55,921 bases of DNA, taken from CAZQVA01 sp964596685. Lineage in GTDB: Bacteria > Chlamydiota > Chlamydiia > Chlamydiales > VFKH01. A program made the position numbers and the translations under genes. The stretch covers positions 1-55,921 of the forward strand of contig CAZQVA010000014.1 in assembly GCA_964596685.1 (NCBI GenBank). The letters are read 5' to 3'. The notes beneath the pieces were generated by a model. It did no database searches. It saw only the letters and a program-made list of their open reading frames with translations, and was not told the DNA's origin. This document shows, piece after piece, positions 18,290 to 26,164 of this stretch (position 1 is its first letter; each line of letters starts with the position of its first letter).

Positions 18290-19966
18290 ATGCAACAAAA
18301 AGTTCTTATCACAGCGGCTCTACCCTATGCTAATGGAGCGCTTCATTTTGGTCATATTGCAGGCGCTTATCTTCCTGCTGATATTTATAGCCGCTTTAAC
18401 CGCTTATGTGGCGAAGATGTTCTTTTCATATGTGGCTCTGATGAATATGGTGTCGCTATTACACTCTCCGCTGAATTGGCCAACCGCGCCCCCAAAGAAC
18501 ACGTCGACCACTTTCATGAGATCAATAAGGCCTTTTTCTCGCAACTCAACATCTCCTTCGATCATTACTCCCGCACGACATGGCCTGGACATATCCCCAC
18601 GGCACAGTCTTTTTTCTTAGAACTCCTCGAAAATGGCTACATTGAAGAGCGAACAACGGAGCAGCTCTACTGCGAGCAAGACGATAAATTTCTTGCCGAC
18701 CGCTATGTCTGTGGAACCTGTCCTCGATGTGGTTTCGATAATGCCCGCGGTGATGAATGTCAAAAATGTGGCGCTAGTTATGAAGCGACTGAGTTAATTA
18801 ATCCACGCTCAAAACTGAGCAATGCTCCCCTATCAAAGCGTCCAACAAATCACTGGTTTCTCCTGCTAGATCGCTTACAAAAGCCTCTTGATAGCTGGTT
18901 GGCTACAAAAAACCACTGGAAAAGTAACGTATTAAAGTTTGCTGAGAACTATAGCAAAGAGATGCACCCACGCGCTATTACGCGAGATTGCAGTTGGGGC
19001 GTTCCGCTCCCCTTGCCAAATACTAAAGGGAAGGTACTCTATGTTTGGTTTGAAGCTCCTATTGGCTATATCTCTGCTACAAAAGAATGGGCAGCCCTAC
19101 AGGGTACCCCTGAAAAATGGCGCGATTACTGGTGTGATGAAGAGACAAAACTCGTCCAATTTATTGGTAAGGATAACATCCCCTTCCATGCGGTCATATT
19201 CCCCGCCATGGAGTTAGGGCAAAACCAACCCTATAAAATTGTTGATGAACTTCCCGCAAATGAGTTTCTAAATTTAGAGGGTCGACGCTTTAGCAAGTCA
19301 GACAACTGGACGATCGAATTAGATGAATTCCTAACGCACTACTCTGTCGATCAGTTGCGCTATACTTTAGCAGCGAATGCACCAGAAAATGCAGACAGTG
19401 AGTTTGTCTGGAAAGATTTTCAATCCCGCTGTAACGCAGAGCTGCTTGGAAAACTAGGAAACTTTGCCAACCGCGTCTTACTTTTTGCATTGAAACAATG
19501 CGGTGGTATCGTTCCTCAGGAGAACTACGACAAGGAAAGTTCCCTCTTTTTAGAAAAAATCTCTACCCTTGTTGCCGAAATCAAGGATTGCTATACACAT
19601 TTTAAAGTACGCAATGTCTGTCAATTGATTATGCAGATCGCACAGGAATGCAATACTTTTTTTGATCAAAGAAAACCGTGGCAGCAAGCCAAAGATCCAG
19701 CCCTGCATGGAGCGATGCGCTCTTCAATCCGCGCATGCCTTGAGGCAATCAAACTTTTAAGCCTGGTCACTTGCCCAATTATTCCGCAAACGGCTCAGTC
19801 CCTGTGGCAATTCTTGGGCTACACAACATTAATTAATGAGGACGGTCATTGGACATCAATTGTTGATCAACCTCTGCCCATGGGCCAAACACTTTCTACG
19901 CCACATTTACTCTTTAGGCGCATAGAAGATGATGAAATTGCTACTGAAATCGCTAAATTAAAGTGA
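18290..19966 (+). CDS. metG: Methionyl-tRNA synthetase
   Basis: 558 residues, cytosolic, charging tRNA-Met. Class I signatures are HFGH (19-22, HIGH motif) and RFSKS (333-337, the KMSKS loop with Arg-Phe replacing Lys-Met). A zinc knuckle with Cys141, 144, 147, 157 and 160 sits in the connective domain, as in the E. coli-like MetRS class. It ends after the anticodon-binding helical domain and lacks the C-terminal tRNA-binding appendix of longer MetRS forms. A TATACT (18253-18258) 32 bp before the ATG is a plausible -10, without a good -35. Its 3' end overlaps the converging methyltransferase gene by 9 bp. Confidence 0.95.
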   Translation: MQQKVLITAALPYANGALHFGHIAGAYLPADIYSRFNRLCGEDVLFICGSDEYGVAITLSAELANRAPKEHVDHFHEINKAFFSQLNISFDHYSRTTWPGHIPTAQSFFLELLENGYIEERTTEQLYCEQDDKFLADRYVCGTCPRCGFDNARGDECQKCGASYEATELINPRSKLSNAPLSKRPTNHWFLLLDRLQKPLDSWLATKNHWKSNVLKFAENYSKEMHPRAITRDCSWGVPLPLPNTKGKVLYVWFEAPIGYISATKEWAALQGTPEKWRDYWCDEETKLVQFIGKDNIPFHAVIFPAMELGQNQPYKIVDELPANEFLNLEGRRFSKSDNWTIELDEFLTHYSVDQLRYTLAANAPENADSEFVWKDFQSRCNAELLGKLGNFANRVLLFALKQCGGIVPQENYDKESSLFLEKISTLVAEIKDCYTHFKVRNVCQLIMQIAQECNTFFDQRKPWQQAKDPALHGAMRSSIRACLEAIKLLSLVTCPIIPQTAQSLWQFLGYTTLINEDGHWTSIVDQPLPMGQTLSTPHLLFRRIEDDEIATEIAKLK

Positions 19967-20698
19967 ATTTGTACACATTAAAAAAATGAGATGATCCATA
20001 AAAACAAGTGGATCATTCATTTTTTGAATAACCGCGCAATCTTCTTGTCTTTCTGCATCTGATAATTGATGAAATGCAATGTTAGAAAAAATCGGATGAA
20101 ACGCCATCATATCTAACCAGTCCTGCTTTTTTACTTTCACCGAGTAACTGCGCAGCTGTTGCGTTACAGATAAACCCACCTCTTTAATCATTGAAACAAG
20201 TTCAGCAGGACTTGCTGCATATGAATGCCGCCATGTGCGTTCACCATGAGGCCCAAAGGGAAATTCTGTGATCAATGGTCGTGTAATAACGAATAATACG
20301 CCATGAGGTTTTAATATGGCTCGCACCTTTTTGAAAAAAACAAAAGGCTCTTTAATATGGTGAATCATTTCCTGACATAGAATAAAATCTAATTTTTCAT
20401 TACATTGTTCGACAAAGTCCTCTGCGCGTATATTAAATATTTTATCTGCACGTTTCTTTTTTAAAGAAGCCGCTTTGCAATAATTCAAAGAGGGCTCTAC
20501 CAGCCAATACTGATTGTTAGGAAATTTTTCTTTGAGAATTGCCACTGTATCTCCCTCACCTCCACCGATATCAACAACTAACTGATTGCTGCATCGTTTA
20601 TGTGTCATATGATGACATATCTCACTTAACACTGACTGTCTTACTGTAGAAAAAAGATCCGTGTAAAGTGAGATGGAAGGTTCTTGAGTGGACAACAT
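19958..20698 (-). CDS. Class I SAM-dependent methyltransferase
   Basis: 246 residues. A Rossmann-fold methyltransferase: motif I is VVDIGGGEGD (41-50), the acidic end of strand 2 is LVEPS, and LDFILCQEMIHHI is the motif IV region, followed by FVFFKKVRAILKPHGVLFVI, typical of the UbiE/Methyltransf_11/25 group. The substrate cannot be told; a small molecule (quinone or lipid) is the usual role of this group. It is not in an obvious pathway cluster. Converges on metG with a 9-bp overlap. Confidence 0.8.
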   Translation of the reverse strand: MLSTQEPSISLYTDLFSTVRQSVLSEICHHMTHKRCSNQLVVDIGGGEGDTVAILKEKFPNNQYWLVEPSLNYCKAASLKKKRADKIFNIRAEDFVEQCNEKLDFILCQEMIHHIKEPFVFFKKVRAILKPHGVLFVITRPLITEFPFGPHGERTWRHSYAASPAELVSMIKEVGLSVTQQLRSYSVKVKKQDWLDMMAFHPIFSNIAFHQLSDAERQEDCAVIQKMNDPLVFMDHLIFLMCTNSL

Positions 20699-20704
20699 TT
20701 GATC

Positions 20705-20851
20705 TTAACGAGAATCTTGCGGATGCGAATGTCCCTTGACCCAGCCTTTGATATGCTTAGATTCTTCACGCAACTGATCTCTCTGGACCTCTTTCGTCTT
20801 TTGTGTGCCTACAGATTCATGTAGAGCTGAATGACTTGTTTTGCGGCTCAT
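20705..20851 (-). CDS. Small basic protein, 48 residues
   Basis: A short ORF read directly: starts MSRKTSHSALHESVGTQKTK and ends KGWVKGHSHPQDSR. A GAAGGGGG ribosome-binding site lies 6-7 nt before the ATG and the ORF fills the gap between the methyltransferase start and the next minus-strand gene, which makes it likely to be real. Highly charged, His/Lys-rich, no membrane segment. Function unknown. The stop is within a few bases of the methyltransferase start, so the two may be one transcript. Confidence 0.5.
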   Translation of the reverse strand: MSRKTSHSALHESVGTQKTKEVQRDQLREESKHIKGWVKGHSHPQDSR

Positions 20852-20884
20852 AATATCCCCCTTCGAATATATAAATTATTTTTA

Positions 20885-21370
20885 CTACATTCTGCTATTA
20901 ATGTCTCGTCCTTCAAAACAATGCGCTAAAACAAAAGCGTGTTCCAAACGATTCCACTCCTCCTCAATGGCGCCGCACCATTTCCTCCCTGCTAATGGGA
21001 AAAATAGTCCCCCCACCGCACAAAGTTCAAAGGCAATAGCAAAAAAAACACTCCCGACAAGTTGTTGAATTTTTTCTGATATTTTATTTTGAGGTGAAGT
21101 CTTTCTCAATTTATTGTACGTATCTCTACAACAACAAGCGCCTAGTGGGCGAAAAATCCAAACCACTAGTTTAGCAGCTATAGATGTGGCGACAATTACC
21201 CAACGCAATGGATTAATAACTGCAACTCCCAAGCATTTCAAGCGAATCAACCATAGAGGATCTGCTTTATAACTTTTGCGTCCTTTAAGATCGACGAAAT
21301 GGCCATAAGAATCTTTTGACCACTCTGTCCAACACCAGTCACAAATACCCGTTGATCCTACACTCGGCAT
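20885..21370 (-). CDS. Small membrane protein of unknown function
   Basis: 161 residues. No signal peptide; two hydrophobic stretches, about 50-76 (VAVINPLRWVIVATSIAAKL) and 107-130 (VGSVFFAIAFELCAVGGLFF), separated by a Cys-rich loop (ACCCRD), plus CDWC near the N terminus. Two closely spaced hydrophobic lobes in a small chlamydial protein recall inclusion-membrane (Inc) proteins, but the gap between lobes is larger than usual and this is only a suggestion. Upstream lies a repeat-filled intergenic region with no obvious promoter. Confidence 0.6.
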   Translation of the reverse strand: MPSVGSTGICDWCWTEWSKDSYGHFVDLKGRKSYKADPLWLIRLKCLGVAVINPLRWVIVATSIAAKLVVWIFRPLGACCCRDTYNKLRKTSPQNKISEKIQQLVGSVFFAIAFELCAVGGLFFPLAGRKWCGAIEEEWNRLEHAFVLAHCFEGRDINSRM

Positions 21371-21430
21371 ACTAGTTATTCTTTGGATTTTCTTGAAAAT
21401 TTCATACTAACCAAAGCAACACTTTGCTTC

Positions 21431-21457
21431 AACGTGAGCTCAACTTTAAATCGATTT
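21431..21457. repeat. Dispersed repeat, AACGTGAG...TTTAAATCGA family
   Basis: aacgtgagctcaactttaaa followed by tcgattt; similar copies are at 26605-26668, 36578-36609 and in inverted or palindromic form at 48144-48160, 48811-48844 and 23154-23168. All are intergenic or at gene ends. Confidence 0.55.
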
Positions 21458-21468
21458 TTACCATAGAT

Positions 21469-21484
21469 AGTTTCGCAAAAGGCT
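21469..21484. repeat. TTTTGCAAAA-family half repeat
   Basis: agtttcgcaaaaggct matches the right half of the palindromic family seen at 9659, 26139, 32053 and 41683. It directly abuts the solo mobile-element end at 21485. Confidence 0.45.
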
Positions 21485-21505
21485 CTAACACATGGAATTA
21501 CACCC
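21485..21505. mobile_element. Solo terminal repeat of the MITE-like element
   Basis: An exact reverse complement of the left terminal repeat of MITE copy 2 (21515-21535), separated from it by only 9 nt (cgcaattac). The 9-nt spacing equals the target-duplication length of copy 1, as if the tip of a second element remained next to the first after a deletion or an aberrant insertion. Confidence 0.65.
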
Positions 21506-21514
21506 CGCAATTAC

Positions 21515-21810
21515 GGGTGTAATTCCATGTGTTAGGAAGGAGGAAAAAACTAGGGACTCACATTCTTCTAATACCCACTCCAGCCCCCATTAATTCTCAT
21601 TCAGAATAATGTGTAGCAGCTTACACACCCTCTGTGAGCTCTCTGGTTAAAAAAAAATTAACACAAGTTTTAAATAAAATATTTACCACAGAGCCCACAG
21701 GGCGCACAGAGGGGAAAATAAGGATTTTTTGGCACTGGTTACCTACTGAATCCTTAAGAAAAGCTTCCATTTTAGCTCTAAACAGTTAACTAACACTTTG
21801 AATTACACCC
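21515..21810. mobile_element. MITE-like element, copy 2 (inverted)
   Basis: A 296-bp reverse-orientation copy of the element at 1164-1467, nearly identical along most of its length by eye. The 21-bp ends match at 19 of 21. One arm of the internal ctctgtgg hairpin has lost about a dozen bases, so the stem is weaker than in copy 1. The immediate flanks (cgcaattac and aagggttac) share only the last four bases, so no clear target duplication remains. No coding sequence. Confidence 0.8.
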
Positions 21811-21821
21811 AAGGGTTACAT

Positions 21822-21909
21822 TAGACTTCTTTCGAAATTCTCTTTGTTGTTAAAATCGCGTAAAAACAGTGCATTTTCCCATCAAAGATAATTTTAAAAG
21901 AAGTCGATT
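21822..21909. repeat. Long-arm inverted repeat abutting a start codon
   Basis: About 88 bp. The left tip tagacttctttcgaaatt and the reverse complement of the right tip (tcgacttcttttaaaatt) pair imperfectly. The right arm (21858-21908, read as reverse complement) matches 55873-55921 over about 49 positions with few differences. The right tip ends one base before the ATG of the next gene and supplies the AAGAAG that may act as its ribosome-binding site. Confidence 0.6.
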
Positions 21910-23160
21910 ATGGTTCATCATATTACAGGGGCGATCTCTTCATTAGGATCTGGATTAGTAAACCTAGTTTTCGGCAATGCCACTACAGAACCTCTTCCAC
22001 GTGTATACGGCCCCACTGAAACGGACATCCCTACTAAACTTATATTTGATGCCATTAGGGGGGCAGAAAGTGCTCTTTTAGCAGTCATCGATCCTTATAA
22101 ACAGGAACAATCGCCTCTAAATGCCATGAAGCAACAGCGAGATGGCCGTGCATATTGCGCTTTCATGCGATTTGCGCGTTCCGAGGGTGTTTTTATGCCC
22201 ACTTTTCGCCATCCTTTAAAATACGCTCAACCACTCCTAGACAATTCATTGCATTCTCCTAGTGATCATTTGCCTATGCAAGTCACTGTAAACGATGAAA
22301 ATCCTGATATTCAAAAACACTCTACTTGGCATATGGCAACATACAATGTCCTTCATGGCAAATATATCAATAGAGTCAATGCTGAAGGGCTCAGCGAATC
22401 TTTAATGGCTAGCCTAAATGCACAACCAGCAGACCCCACCTTAGCTGGATATATTCCGGGACTGAATTTAAGAGATATCGCTGTATCCAAAGTGATTAGA
22501 GAGATGGCTCTAGACAGCGAACATCCTCAAGCGGTGATAGCTCTTCAGGAATGTTCAGTTCAATTCATTTGCTATTTAAAAACTGTTTTACCTCCTACTT
22601 ATGACATCATTCATCCGCCTAAGCCTGAAAATGATAAAAAGTTTATCCAGTTAGCGCTGCTCTACAACAGGGAAATATTTACTTTGAATGGGGATGTGAC
22701 CGTAAATCGCCCCTATCAAATTTCAAAAAGACGAGCCCCCATTTTGCAAGCTAGCTTGCGCAATTTAGAGAATGAAAAAATTTATCGAGTTTTTGTTACA
22801 CATGTGCCTTGTGATTCAACAGGTAATAGTGCAAGAGACCTGGCGAATTTTTGCTTCAACCAGACCACAGATTCCTCCACAATCACCTTTGTCATGGGAG
22901 CCATGAATTACAAAGAAGAAGATCTTGAAAGATTTTTTGTAGAAATAGCAAACGAACGGCAGATAGACATGCCGACTTTTTACAAAATATTTGAGCTTTG
23001 GAATGGTTATAATACGCAGATTAGTCAACGCGACGAGAGTGTCTCTTTAGCTGATGGAACCGATCACATCCTAGTCATTGGAAAAAACCGTCCCACATGG
23101 ATCATGGAAGATCCAGCCAGTGATTTACCTTTTTTGGAAAATAATATTTACACAACGTGA
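21910..23160 (+). CDS. EEP (endonuclease/exonuclease/phosphatase)-like protein
   Basis: 416 residues. Residues 140-395 carry EEP-superfamily signatures in order: TYNVLHGKY (Asn146), VIALQECS (Glu214), VFVTHVP (His298), FVMGAMNY (Asn333, with Ala331 where GDxN normally has Asp) and GTDHILVIG (Asp385-His386). The TYNVL..KY start resembles the CCR4/nocturnin branch. The closing SDHxP motif of the fold is not C-terminal; a good match, SPSDHLPMQVTV, lies at 116-127, just before strand 1, suggesting circular permutation. No signal peptide. Expected activity would be Mg-dependent cleavage of nucleic acid, nucleotide or phospholipid headgroup, but the Asp-to-Ala change may reduce it. A host-directed effector is possible; unproven. 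Confidence 0.6.
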   Translation: MVHHITGAISSLGSGLVNLVFGNATTEPLPRVYGPTETDIPTKLIFDAIRGAESALLAVIDPYKQEQSPLNAMKQQRDGRAYCAFMRFARSEGVFMPTFRHPLKYAQPLLDNSLHSPSDHLPMQVTVNDENPDIQKHSTWHMATYNVLHGKYINRVNAEGLSESLMASLNAQPADPTLAGYIPGLNLRDIAVSKVIREMALDSEHPQAVIALQECSVQFICYLKTVLPPTYDIIHPPKPENDKKFIQLALLYNREIFTLNGDVTVNRPYQISKRRAPILQASLRNLENEKIYRVFVTHVPCDSTGNSARDLANFCFNQTTDSSTITFVMGAMNYKEEDLERFFVEIANERQIDMPTFYKIFELWNGYNTQISQRDESVSLADGTDHILVIGKNRPTWIMEDPASDLPFLENNIYTT

Positions 23161-23168
23161 CTCACGTT
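23154..23168. repeat. Palindrome at EEP gene stop
   Basis: AACGTGA-C-TCACGTT: perfect 7-bp arms around one base, overlapping the TGA stop at 23158-23160. It is the tip motif of the AACGTGAG repeat family joined head to head, and sits between converging genes where it could act in termination. Confidence 0.45.
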
Positions 23169-23845
23169 TAAAAATGGCGTTCTAAAATCTCATGAAAATT
23201 TTCATAATGGTTCACTCCGCTCGCAATGAGTTGTTGCGCAGAAGGAGCCTGTTTCTCACAGACGAGAATAGGATCCGCACCTGATCCTTGTAAAGCCTGA
23301 AAGCCACGAGGGGTATCTTCAAAACCGATTACTTTTTTACCATGCCCTTTCATCGCCTCAATCGCTTTAATATACCCATCAGGAGCCGGCTTGGGGTTGT
23401 GATAAAATTCGCGCGTAAACCAGACAGGGATTTTATTAAGAACAGGATTTTGGTTGCGGATGAGGATAATTTGCTCCGCAGGGGAATGTGTGACGACGGC
23501 GCGCGGAATATTTTCTCTCTCCAATAGATTGAGTAGTTGCTCTACTCCAGCCATCAATGGGATGGGTTTTTCTTGTAAAATAGCAAAGTAATGACGTTTT
23601 TTTTCAGCGTAGAGATCTACCCATGAAGCATCCTGAAATAATTTTGGATACTGTGTAAAAAGCGCCATGCGCAAAGCATCTGCATGGTGGTGAGCTATAT
23701 GACAGTATTCATCAAAATCCCACGACAAATCCTGACCGTGGGCGTGGCACAAACGTTGGTAGGCCTGAAAATGCAGCATTTCTGTATTGACGAGTAGCCC
23801 GTCAAAGTCAAATAAAAATAATTCGTATACCGAAGACCATTTCAT
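23168..23845 (-). CDS. HAD-family phosphatase (beta-PGM-like)
   Basis: 225 residues. Haloacid-dehalogenase superfamily, subfamily I: motif I LFDFDGLLVNTE has nucleophile Asp13 and general acid Asp15; VVTHS is motif II; KPAPDGYIKA supplies the motif III Lys; GFEDTPRGFQAL is motif IV. The helical cap between motifs I and II is of the phosphoglucomutase/phosphatase type. It probably dephosphorylates a sugar phosphate or similar small metabolite; the substrate is not readable. The start at 23845 gives the usual N terminus just before motif I. Confidence 0.85.
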   Translation of the reverse strand: MKWSSVYELFLFDFDGLLVNTEMLHFQAYQRLCHAHGQDLSWDFDEYCHIAHHHADALRMALFTQYPKLFQDASWVDLYAEKKRHYFAILQEKPIPLMAGVEQLLNLLERENIPRAVVTHSPAEQIILIRNQNPVLNKIPVWFTREFYHNPKPAPDGYIKAIEAMKGHGKKVIGFEDTPRGFQALQGSGADPILVCEKQAPSAQQLIASGVNHYENFHEILERHF

Positions 23846-23896
23846 CTTTAATTCACTCCAGATTGCTGATAGTTTTGTCTAAAGTCCAGCGTTACG

Positions 23897-24634
23897 TTAA
23901 ATTTTTTCGTGAGACTCCATAAAGCGCCACATCCCTTCGGGTAGATTTCCGAGCATCAGTTTTCCAATCCGTACGCGTTTGAGCATGGTTACTCTAAGAC
24001 CAACTAGCTCACACATACGTCTAATTTGTCGCTTCTTTCCCTCTTTAAGGATAAACCGCAATGTAGAGGGACGCAATATTGTCACTGCAGCTCTTTTGAG
24101 CATTTGATTATCCAACTTTAAACCAAATGACAATTCCTCTAATACATTTTCAGTAATTTGACCTTCTACCCCAACGTGATACTCTTTTTCCAAGTCAGAT
24201 TCAGGACCAATAATGGTTTTAGCTACGACACCATCTTGCGTCAAAATCAATAATCCTTTTGATTCAATATCAAGCCTTCCAGCGACACTCAGATAGGATA
24301 GATGTTGAGGTTGTAGGGGCCTGGTATAGCGCCCTTGGTATTGATTTTCAGGACGAATGAGATCGATCGCTGGCCGATAGCCCTTTTCAGGCTGCGTCGA
24401 TACATACCCAACAGGTTTGTGCAGCAAAATCGTAACCTTGTTGTGTTGCTTTTCTTTGGCCCCTGCTTTAAGGCTGATTGTCGCATCCAAAGAGACCTTC
24501 GTTCCCAACACGGATACAACTTCTCCATCCACAATGACTTGCCCTCTTTCTATATAGAGATCAGCCTCTCTTCGGGAACACAATCCTCTTTCGCTCATCA
24601 ATTTTGATAAGCGGATTTTCTCATTATGCATCAT
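23897..24634 (-). CDS. RsuA/RluB-family pseudouridine synthase
   Basis: 245 residues. An N-terminal S4 RNA-binding domain (about 6-52, RLSKLMSERGLCSRREAD) precedes the RsuA-type catalytic domain with RLDIESKGLLILTQDG, whose Asp is the conserved nucleophile, and KEGKKRQIRRMCELVG near the C terminus. It would modify a uridine in 16S or 23S rRNA; RsuA, RluB, RluE and RluF are hard to tell apart by eye. It overlaps the NUDIX gene upstream by 11 bp; two adjacent ATGs (24634, 24631) are possible starts. Confidence 0.88.
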   Translation of the reverse strand: MMHNEKIRLSKLMSERGLCSRREADLYIERGQVIVDGEVVSVLGTKVSLDATISLKAGAKEKQHNKVTILLHKPVGYVSTQPEKGYRPAIDLIRPENQYQGRYTRPLQPQHLSYLSVAGRLDIESKGLLILTQDGVVAKTIIGPESDLEKEYHVGVEGQITENVLEELSFGLKLDNQMLKRAAVTILRPSTLRFILKEGKKRQIRRMCELVGLRVTMLKRVRIGKLMLGNLPEGMWRFMESHEKI

Positions 24635-25103
24635 TCCGATTTCCTACTTTAACGTTAAGAAGGGTATTCCGATATCTCATATAAGCTTCTTTTCCAGCAG
24701 TGCACCAATCTATATCTGTGATTTTTTGTACATCGCACCACATAAATTGCACGTGTTCATTCGATAATCGCACCTGTGGAACATCTTTAAAAACCGATGT
24801 AAACATATGATAGATAAAATCTAAATCACAAAGACGGATGAAAAGAGGTCCTAGGTAAAGCACATCATCTATTTCGAGCTCAATTCCCGACTCCTCCTGA
24901 ACTTCCCTGATAACAGCTTCTAAAGGTGTTTCCCTCTTTTCCATTTTTCCAGCTGCCACTCCCCAAGTGAAGGGTTCTTTTTTATGTGCAGCCGACTGCA
25001 GTAAAAGCAATTGGTTGTCCCACTCAATATAACAGGCAGCACACTCCATCACAGGATTAAAATCAGATGGAGCGAGAGAAAAAATCGTATATTCGCTATT
25101 CAT
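24624..25103 (-). CDS. NUDIX hydrolase
   Basis: 159 residues. The NUDIX box is complete at 52-74: GKMEKRETPLEAVIREVQEE continuing SGI, fitting GX5EX7REUXEEXGU. It hydrolyses a nucleoside-diphosphate linked compound; the substrate is not defined by the box. A longer frame begins at 25193 but would overlap truA by about 100 bp; the ATG at 25103 gives an 8-bp overlap and a normal N terminus. The truA-nudix-rsuA genes overlap in series and are probably one operon. Confidence 0.85.
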   Translation of the reverse strand: MNSEYTIFSLAPSDFNPVMECAACYIEWDNQLLLLQSAAHKKEPFTWGVAAGKMEKRETPLEAVIREVQEESGIELEIDDVLYLGPLFIRLCDLDFIYHMFTSVFKDVPQVRLSNEHVQFMWCDVQKITDIDWCTAGKEAYMRYRNTLLNVKVGNRNDA

Positions 25104-25842
25104 AATGCACTTCCATGAGAAAAAGGCCTTGTGCAGGTGCTGCCTGTCCAGCAAGACGTCTGTCTCTTGCAGAAAAAGCGCGTTGCATATCATTAAGGCT
25201 AAGCGTACCAGAAGCTACATCTAAAAGAGTGCCCACCATGTTGCGCACCATTTTATATAAAAATCCATCCCCGGTAAATTCTATACGTATTCCGCCAATC
25301 TGTGGTACCACGTCAATACGGTATAATGTACGCACGGGATCTTTAGAAGCAGCTCCTTGATGAGCATGATTCGCAAATGCAGAAAAATCATGCGTTCCAA
25401 TCAACAGAGCCGCAGCCTCTTTGAGGCAAAAAAGATCAAGTGATTTTCTGACATGGGTTACATATAGCCTTTGAGTGGGATCTACAAAAGGCTCCAGCCA
25501 TAAATGATAATGATATGTTTTACTTGTTGCATGGTAACGGGCATGAAAATCTGTCGGCACCGGACTCATTTTTATCACACGAATGTCAGCGGGTAGCAAT
25601 GCGTTAATCGAGTAGAGAAATTGGCGTATATTCACTGCAGCAGAAGTTTGAAAGTGAGCCGTTTGCCCCTTTGCGTGAACACCGGAATCCGTCCTGGTAG
25701 CCCCTGTTAGATCTGTTTTTTCTCTTAGTATGGTATTTAATGCATTGCCAACAACAGTTTGTATGGACAAACCATTAGGCTGGACTTGCCAACCGACATA
25801 GTTGGTACCATCATAAGCAATCGTAAGTAGGTATTTATTCAA
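25096..25842 (-). CDS. truA: tRNA pseudouridine(38-40) synthase TruA
   Basis: 248 residues. Modifies U38-U40 in the anticodon stem-loop of many tRNAs. Catalytic Asp52 is in the hallmark ATRTDSGVHAKGQ; the N-terminal YDGTNYVGWQVQPNG and the C-terminal FLYKMVRNMVGTLL are also diagnostic. The start is TTG at 25842 (TTG AAT AAA TAC), since no ATG precedes the conserved first strand. It lies 13 bp after the FtsL-like gene. Confidence 0.93.
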   Translation of the reverse strand: MNKYLLTIAYDGTNYVGWQVQPNGLSIQTVVGNALNTILREKTDLTGATRTDSGVHAKGQTAHFQTSAAVNIRQFLYSINALLPADIRVIKMSPVPTDFHARYHATSKTYHYHLWLEPFVDPTQRLYVTHVRKSLDLFCLKEAAALLIGTHDFSAFANHAHQGAASKDPVRTLYRIDVVPQIGGIRIEFTGDGFLYKMVRNMVGTLLDVASGTLSLNDMQRAFSARDRRLAGQAAPAQGLFLMEVHYE

Positions 25843-25855
25843 AATAGAGAAACGT

Positions 25856-26134
25856 TTAGGGTAAAATGATCACTTCATCCGTCGATGGATAATGTAGATG
25901 GCTAAAGCGCGGTTGCTGTGCCAACTCCATTAAATGCTCTGGACTTTCAAAACGTTCAATATCATACAATAATTGCATGTTTTCTTCATGCAGTTCATCA
26001 ACTTGTTTTTCTACTAAAGGAATTTTTACACGCAGACGCGCCAGAGAAACTTGTTGATCTAAAATAAAGAAAGCTAAGAGAGCACACCATACTAGAGCTG
26101 TAAATATACTAATAAGTGTCTTCTTTCGCCACAC
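25856..26134 (-). CDS. FtsL-like membrane coiled-coil protein
   Basis: 92 residues from GTG 26134. A short cytosolic N terminus, one membrane helix (about 8-27), then a coiled coil (30-65) and a C-terminal PEHLMELAQQPRFSHLHYPS stretch. Size and layout fit FtsL/FtsB, small divisome scaffold proteins. In C. trachomatis a similar protein (CT271) lies beside mraW/rsmH and pbp3; here rsmH is 1.8 kb away on the other strand and no pbp3 is present, so the cluster has been rearranged. Called on architecture and neighbourhood, not on strong sequence motifs. Confidence 0.6.
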   Translation of the reverse strand: MWRKKTLISIFTALVWCALLAFFILDQQVSLARLRVKIPLVEKQVDELHEENMQLLYDIERFESPEHLMELAQQPRFSHLHYPSTDEVIILP

Positions 26135-26138
26135 TACT

Positions 26139-26160
26139 AGACCTTGTGCAAAAGGTTCTT
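26139..26160. repeat. Short palindromic repeat (TTTTGCAAAA family)
   Basis: agaccttgtgcaaaaggttc plus tt, an imperfect palindrome in the 30-bp spacer between the TPR gene stop and the FtsL-like gene start, the same kind of position as the copy at 9659-9680. Confidence 0.6.
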
Positions 26161-26164
26161 AAAA

